Positions 5,624 through 6,851 of a stretch of 6,851 bases of DNA are shown here, piece by piece. The notes beneath the pieces are model-generated. The model ran no database searches and had not been told where the DNA came from. It was given only the letters and a program-made list of their open reading frames with translations. Location: the NCBI GenBank assembly GCA_003852805.1, contig RDDY01000284.1, positions 1 to 6,851 on the forward strand. The letters are read 5' to 3'. Position numbers and translations under genes: made by a program. This DNA is from Chryseobacterium sp. GTDB taxonomy: Bacteria > Bacteroidota > Bacteroidia > Flavobacteriales > Weeksellaceae. Within the stretch, counting starts at the first letter, position 1, and every line of letters begins with the position of its first letter.

Positions 5624-5652
5624 AAAACAGTCCTCCCGAGGGCTGTTTTTTT
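5624..5652 (+). terminator. Intrinsic terminator after the DUF4293 gene
   Basis: AAAACAGTCCT (5624-5634) pairs with AGGGCTGTTTT (5639-5649), including one G-T wobble, around a CCCG tetraloop. It is followed by a run of seven T (5646-5652). It lies 24 nt after the stop codon and separates the gene from the ABC exporter downstream. Confidence 0.9.
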
Positions 5653-5667
5653 CGTTTTCAAAATACG

Positions 5668-5675
5668 TAATTTAG
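5668..5675 (+). promoter_or_regulatory. Candidate -7 element for the ABC exporter gene
   Basis: TAATTTAG differs at one position from TAnnTTTG and lies 16 nt before the ATG at 5692. Since the preceding terminator ends at 5652, a promoter is expected in this 39-bp gap. No good -33 element is visible; the corresponding region overlaps the T-tract of the terminator. Confidence 0.35.
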
Positions 5676-5691
5676 CGCCTTAAAGTTATCT

Positions 5692-6851
5692 ATGAATCCG
5701 CTGAAACGCATCTTGGGCTTTGCCCGTCCTCACCAAAAATATCTGTTTTTAAGTATTTTCTTCAATCTTCTCTACTCACTGCTCAACATATTCTCGGTGG
5801 CCACCGTTTTGCCCATTTTGGGCCTGATGTTCGGCACGGTGGAAGAAGTAAACACAAGCGCTCGGCCACAATATTCGGGTGACTTCAGCGATTTCTTTGC
5901 GTATCTGAAAGATGCCGTTTATTACAATATCCAGCTGTCCATCGACCAAAAAGGCGTGACCTACGTATTGGCACTGCTATGCATTACCACGGCATTTGCG
6001 TTTTTGCTGCGCAATATTTTTAGGTACTTAGGCGCGTTTCTGCTGGTCAACTACCGCGTGGGCATTACCAAGGATCTGCGGACGGCCATGTACAAAAAGT
6101 TCTTGGTGCTGCCCGTCTCGTTCTATACCGAGCAGCGCAAAGGAGACATGGTCTCGCGCATCAGCAACGATATCGGCAGTGTAGAGGGCGGAATTATGGG
6201 TGCGCTGGTAGACATTATCAACTCGCCGTTTATGATTATCTCGTCGTTGGTGACGCTGTTTATATTGTCGCCACAGTTGACGCTGTTCTCGCTGCTCGTT
6301 TTCCCCGTGATGGGATTCTTGATTTCGGTTATCGGCAAAAGCCTCAAAAAACAGGCTTACCAGGCGCAGGCCGAATTGGGCAATTTGTTTTCGATTGTAG
6401 ATGAAACGCTGAAGTCGGCCAAAATCATCAAGATATTCAACGCGGACAAAATGCTGCTTCGGCGCTTTAACCAAAGCACCGAGAATTGGAAGGATTACTC
6501 GATTGGTATGAGCCGACGCCGGGAACTTGCCTCACCGACCAGCGAATTTTTAGGTTCTGTGACGATATTGCTGATCACTTGGTTTGCCGGTGTCGAGATC
6601 ATCAACCACCGATCAATGGAGCCGGAAACCTTCATCGTTTTCATCGCGCTGTTCTTCCAGATATTGGATCCGGCGAAGAAACTGTCGAGCGCCATCTCGT
6701 CCATCCAAAGCGGTCTGCCGGCACTGGAACGCGTCTCCGAAGTATTGGACTATGATCTGCAAGTACACGAAGCACCGAACGCGGCACCGATCAACGACTT
6801 CGAGAAAGAAATTGAGTTTCGTGATGTTGGTTTTTATTACGATACCGATAA
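5692..6851 (+). CDS. MsbA-like ABC exporter, half-transporter (3' end missing)
   Basis: Type IV ABC exporter with the transmembrane domain fused N-terminal to the ATPase; related proteins flip lipids (MsbA) or export drugs or peptides. The window holds 386 complete codons and ends in the open frame. The transmembrane domain runs over about residues 10-340, with hydrophobic segments near 17-46, 90-120, 170-193, 196-215, 286-304 and 312-326. GDMVSRISND (151-160) is the conserved intracellular block seen in MsbA-type proteins. The nucleotide-binding domain begins at EIEFRDVGFYYDTD (373-386), where Tyr382/Tyr383 would be the A-loop aromatic that stacks on adenine. Walker A, the signature motif and Walker B lie beyond the window, so completeness cannot be checked. 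A roughly 40-residue loop between segments 1 and 2 (about 47-88) is longer than in E. coli MsbA. The ATG at 5692 gives a standard short N-terminus and follows a terminator. The substrate is unknown. Confidence 0.93.
   Translation, partial: MNPLKRILGFARPHQKYLFLSIFFNLLYSLLNIFSVATVLPILGLMFGTVEEVNTSARPQYSGDFSDFFAYLKDAVYYNIQLSIDQKGVTYVLALLCITTAFAFLLRNIFRYLGAFLLVNYRVGITKDLRTAMYKKFLVLPVSFYTEQRKGDMVSRISNDIGSVEGGIMGALVDIINSPFMIISSLVTLFILSPQLTLFSLLVFPVMGFLISVIGKSLKKQAYQAQAELGNLFSIVDETLKSAKIIKIFNADKMLLRRFNQSTENWKDYSIGMSRRRELASPTSEFLGSVTILLITWFAGVEIINHRSMEPETFIVFIALFFQILDPAKKLSSAISSIQSGLPALERVSEVLDYDLQVHEAPNAAPINDFEKEIEFRDVGFYYDTD

Noticed and set aside
6028..6474. 148-aa minus-strand frame at the right end
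   Set aside because: It is antisense to the ABC exporter transmembrane domain and is low-complexity (His/Gln/Arg-rich), as expected of a shadow frame.

Overview
The window is a stretch of ordinary bacterial chromosome from a member of the Bacteroidota, most likely Flavobacteriia and possibly the Chryseobacterium/Weeksellaceae side of it (the family-level placement is inferred from protein resemblance only). Three things point there. The start codons lack Shine-Dalgarno sequences. Several upstream regions carry matches to the Bacteroidota -7 element TAnnTTTG. The gene set also fits: a Rho factor with a long disordered insertion, divergent from a DUF4293 membrane protein. I see no mobile element, CRISPR array, tRNA, rRNA or recognisable defence system.

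Layout. A complete trpS (30-998, +) converges on a YjjG-type HAD nucleotidase gene (1054-1749, -), and one strong hairpin between them can end transcription from both sides. Upstream of the nucleotidase on the minus strand lie a 43-residue, highly basic small ORF (1792-1923), an ECF-type sigma factor (1979-2569) and a small secreted, probably outer-membrane beta-rich protein (2738-3229). An intrinsic terminator at 3267-3298 separates these from rho (3305-5047, -). Rho is divergent from a DUF4293 four-helix membrane protein (5210-5599, +). After another clear terminator (5624-5652), the window ends inside an MsbA-like ABC exporter gene (5692-6851, +), cut just before Walker A.

How the genes work together. 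trpS, rho, yjjG and the ABC exporter are core functions (tRNA charging, transcription termination, nucleotide-pool cleaning, lipid or drug export). They appear to be separate transcription units, as the intervening terminators and promoter-like elements indicate. The part that invites attention is the sigma-factor / small-ORF pair. The sigma gene has no visible anti-sigma gene beside it. The small ORF lies 55 nt downstream on the same strand and has no acidic residue. Both start codons are directly preceded by inverted repeats that could fold in the mRNA.

The second item of interest is the roughly 150-residue disordered insertion in Rho. It contains two RGRK-type basic motifs, four 9-residue repeats in exact register, and a Q/N/R-rich end. 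Intergenic stretches are all shorter than 300 bases, and what they hold is listed feature by feature.
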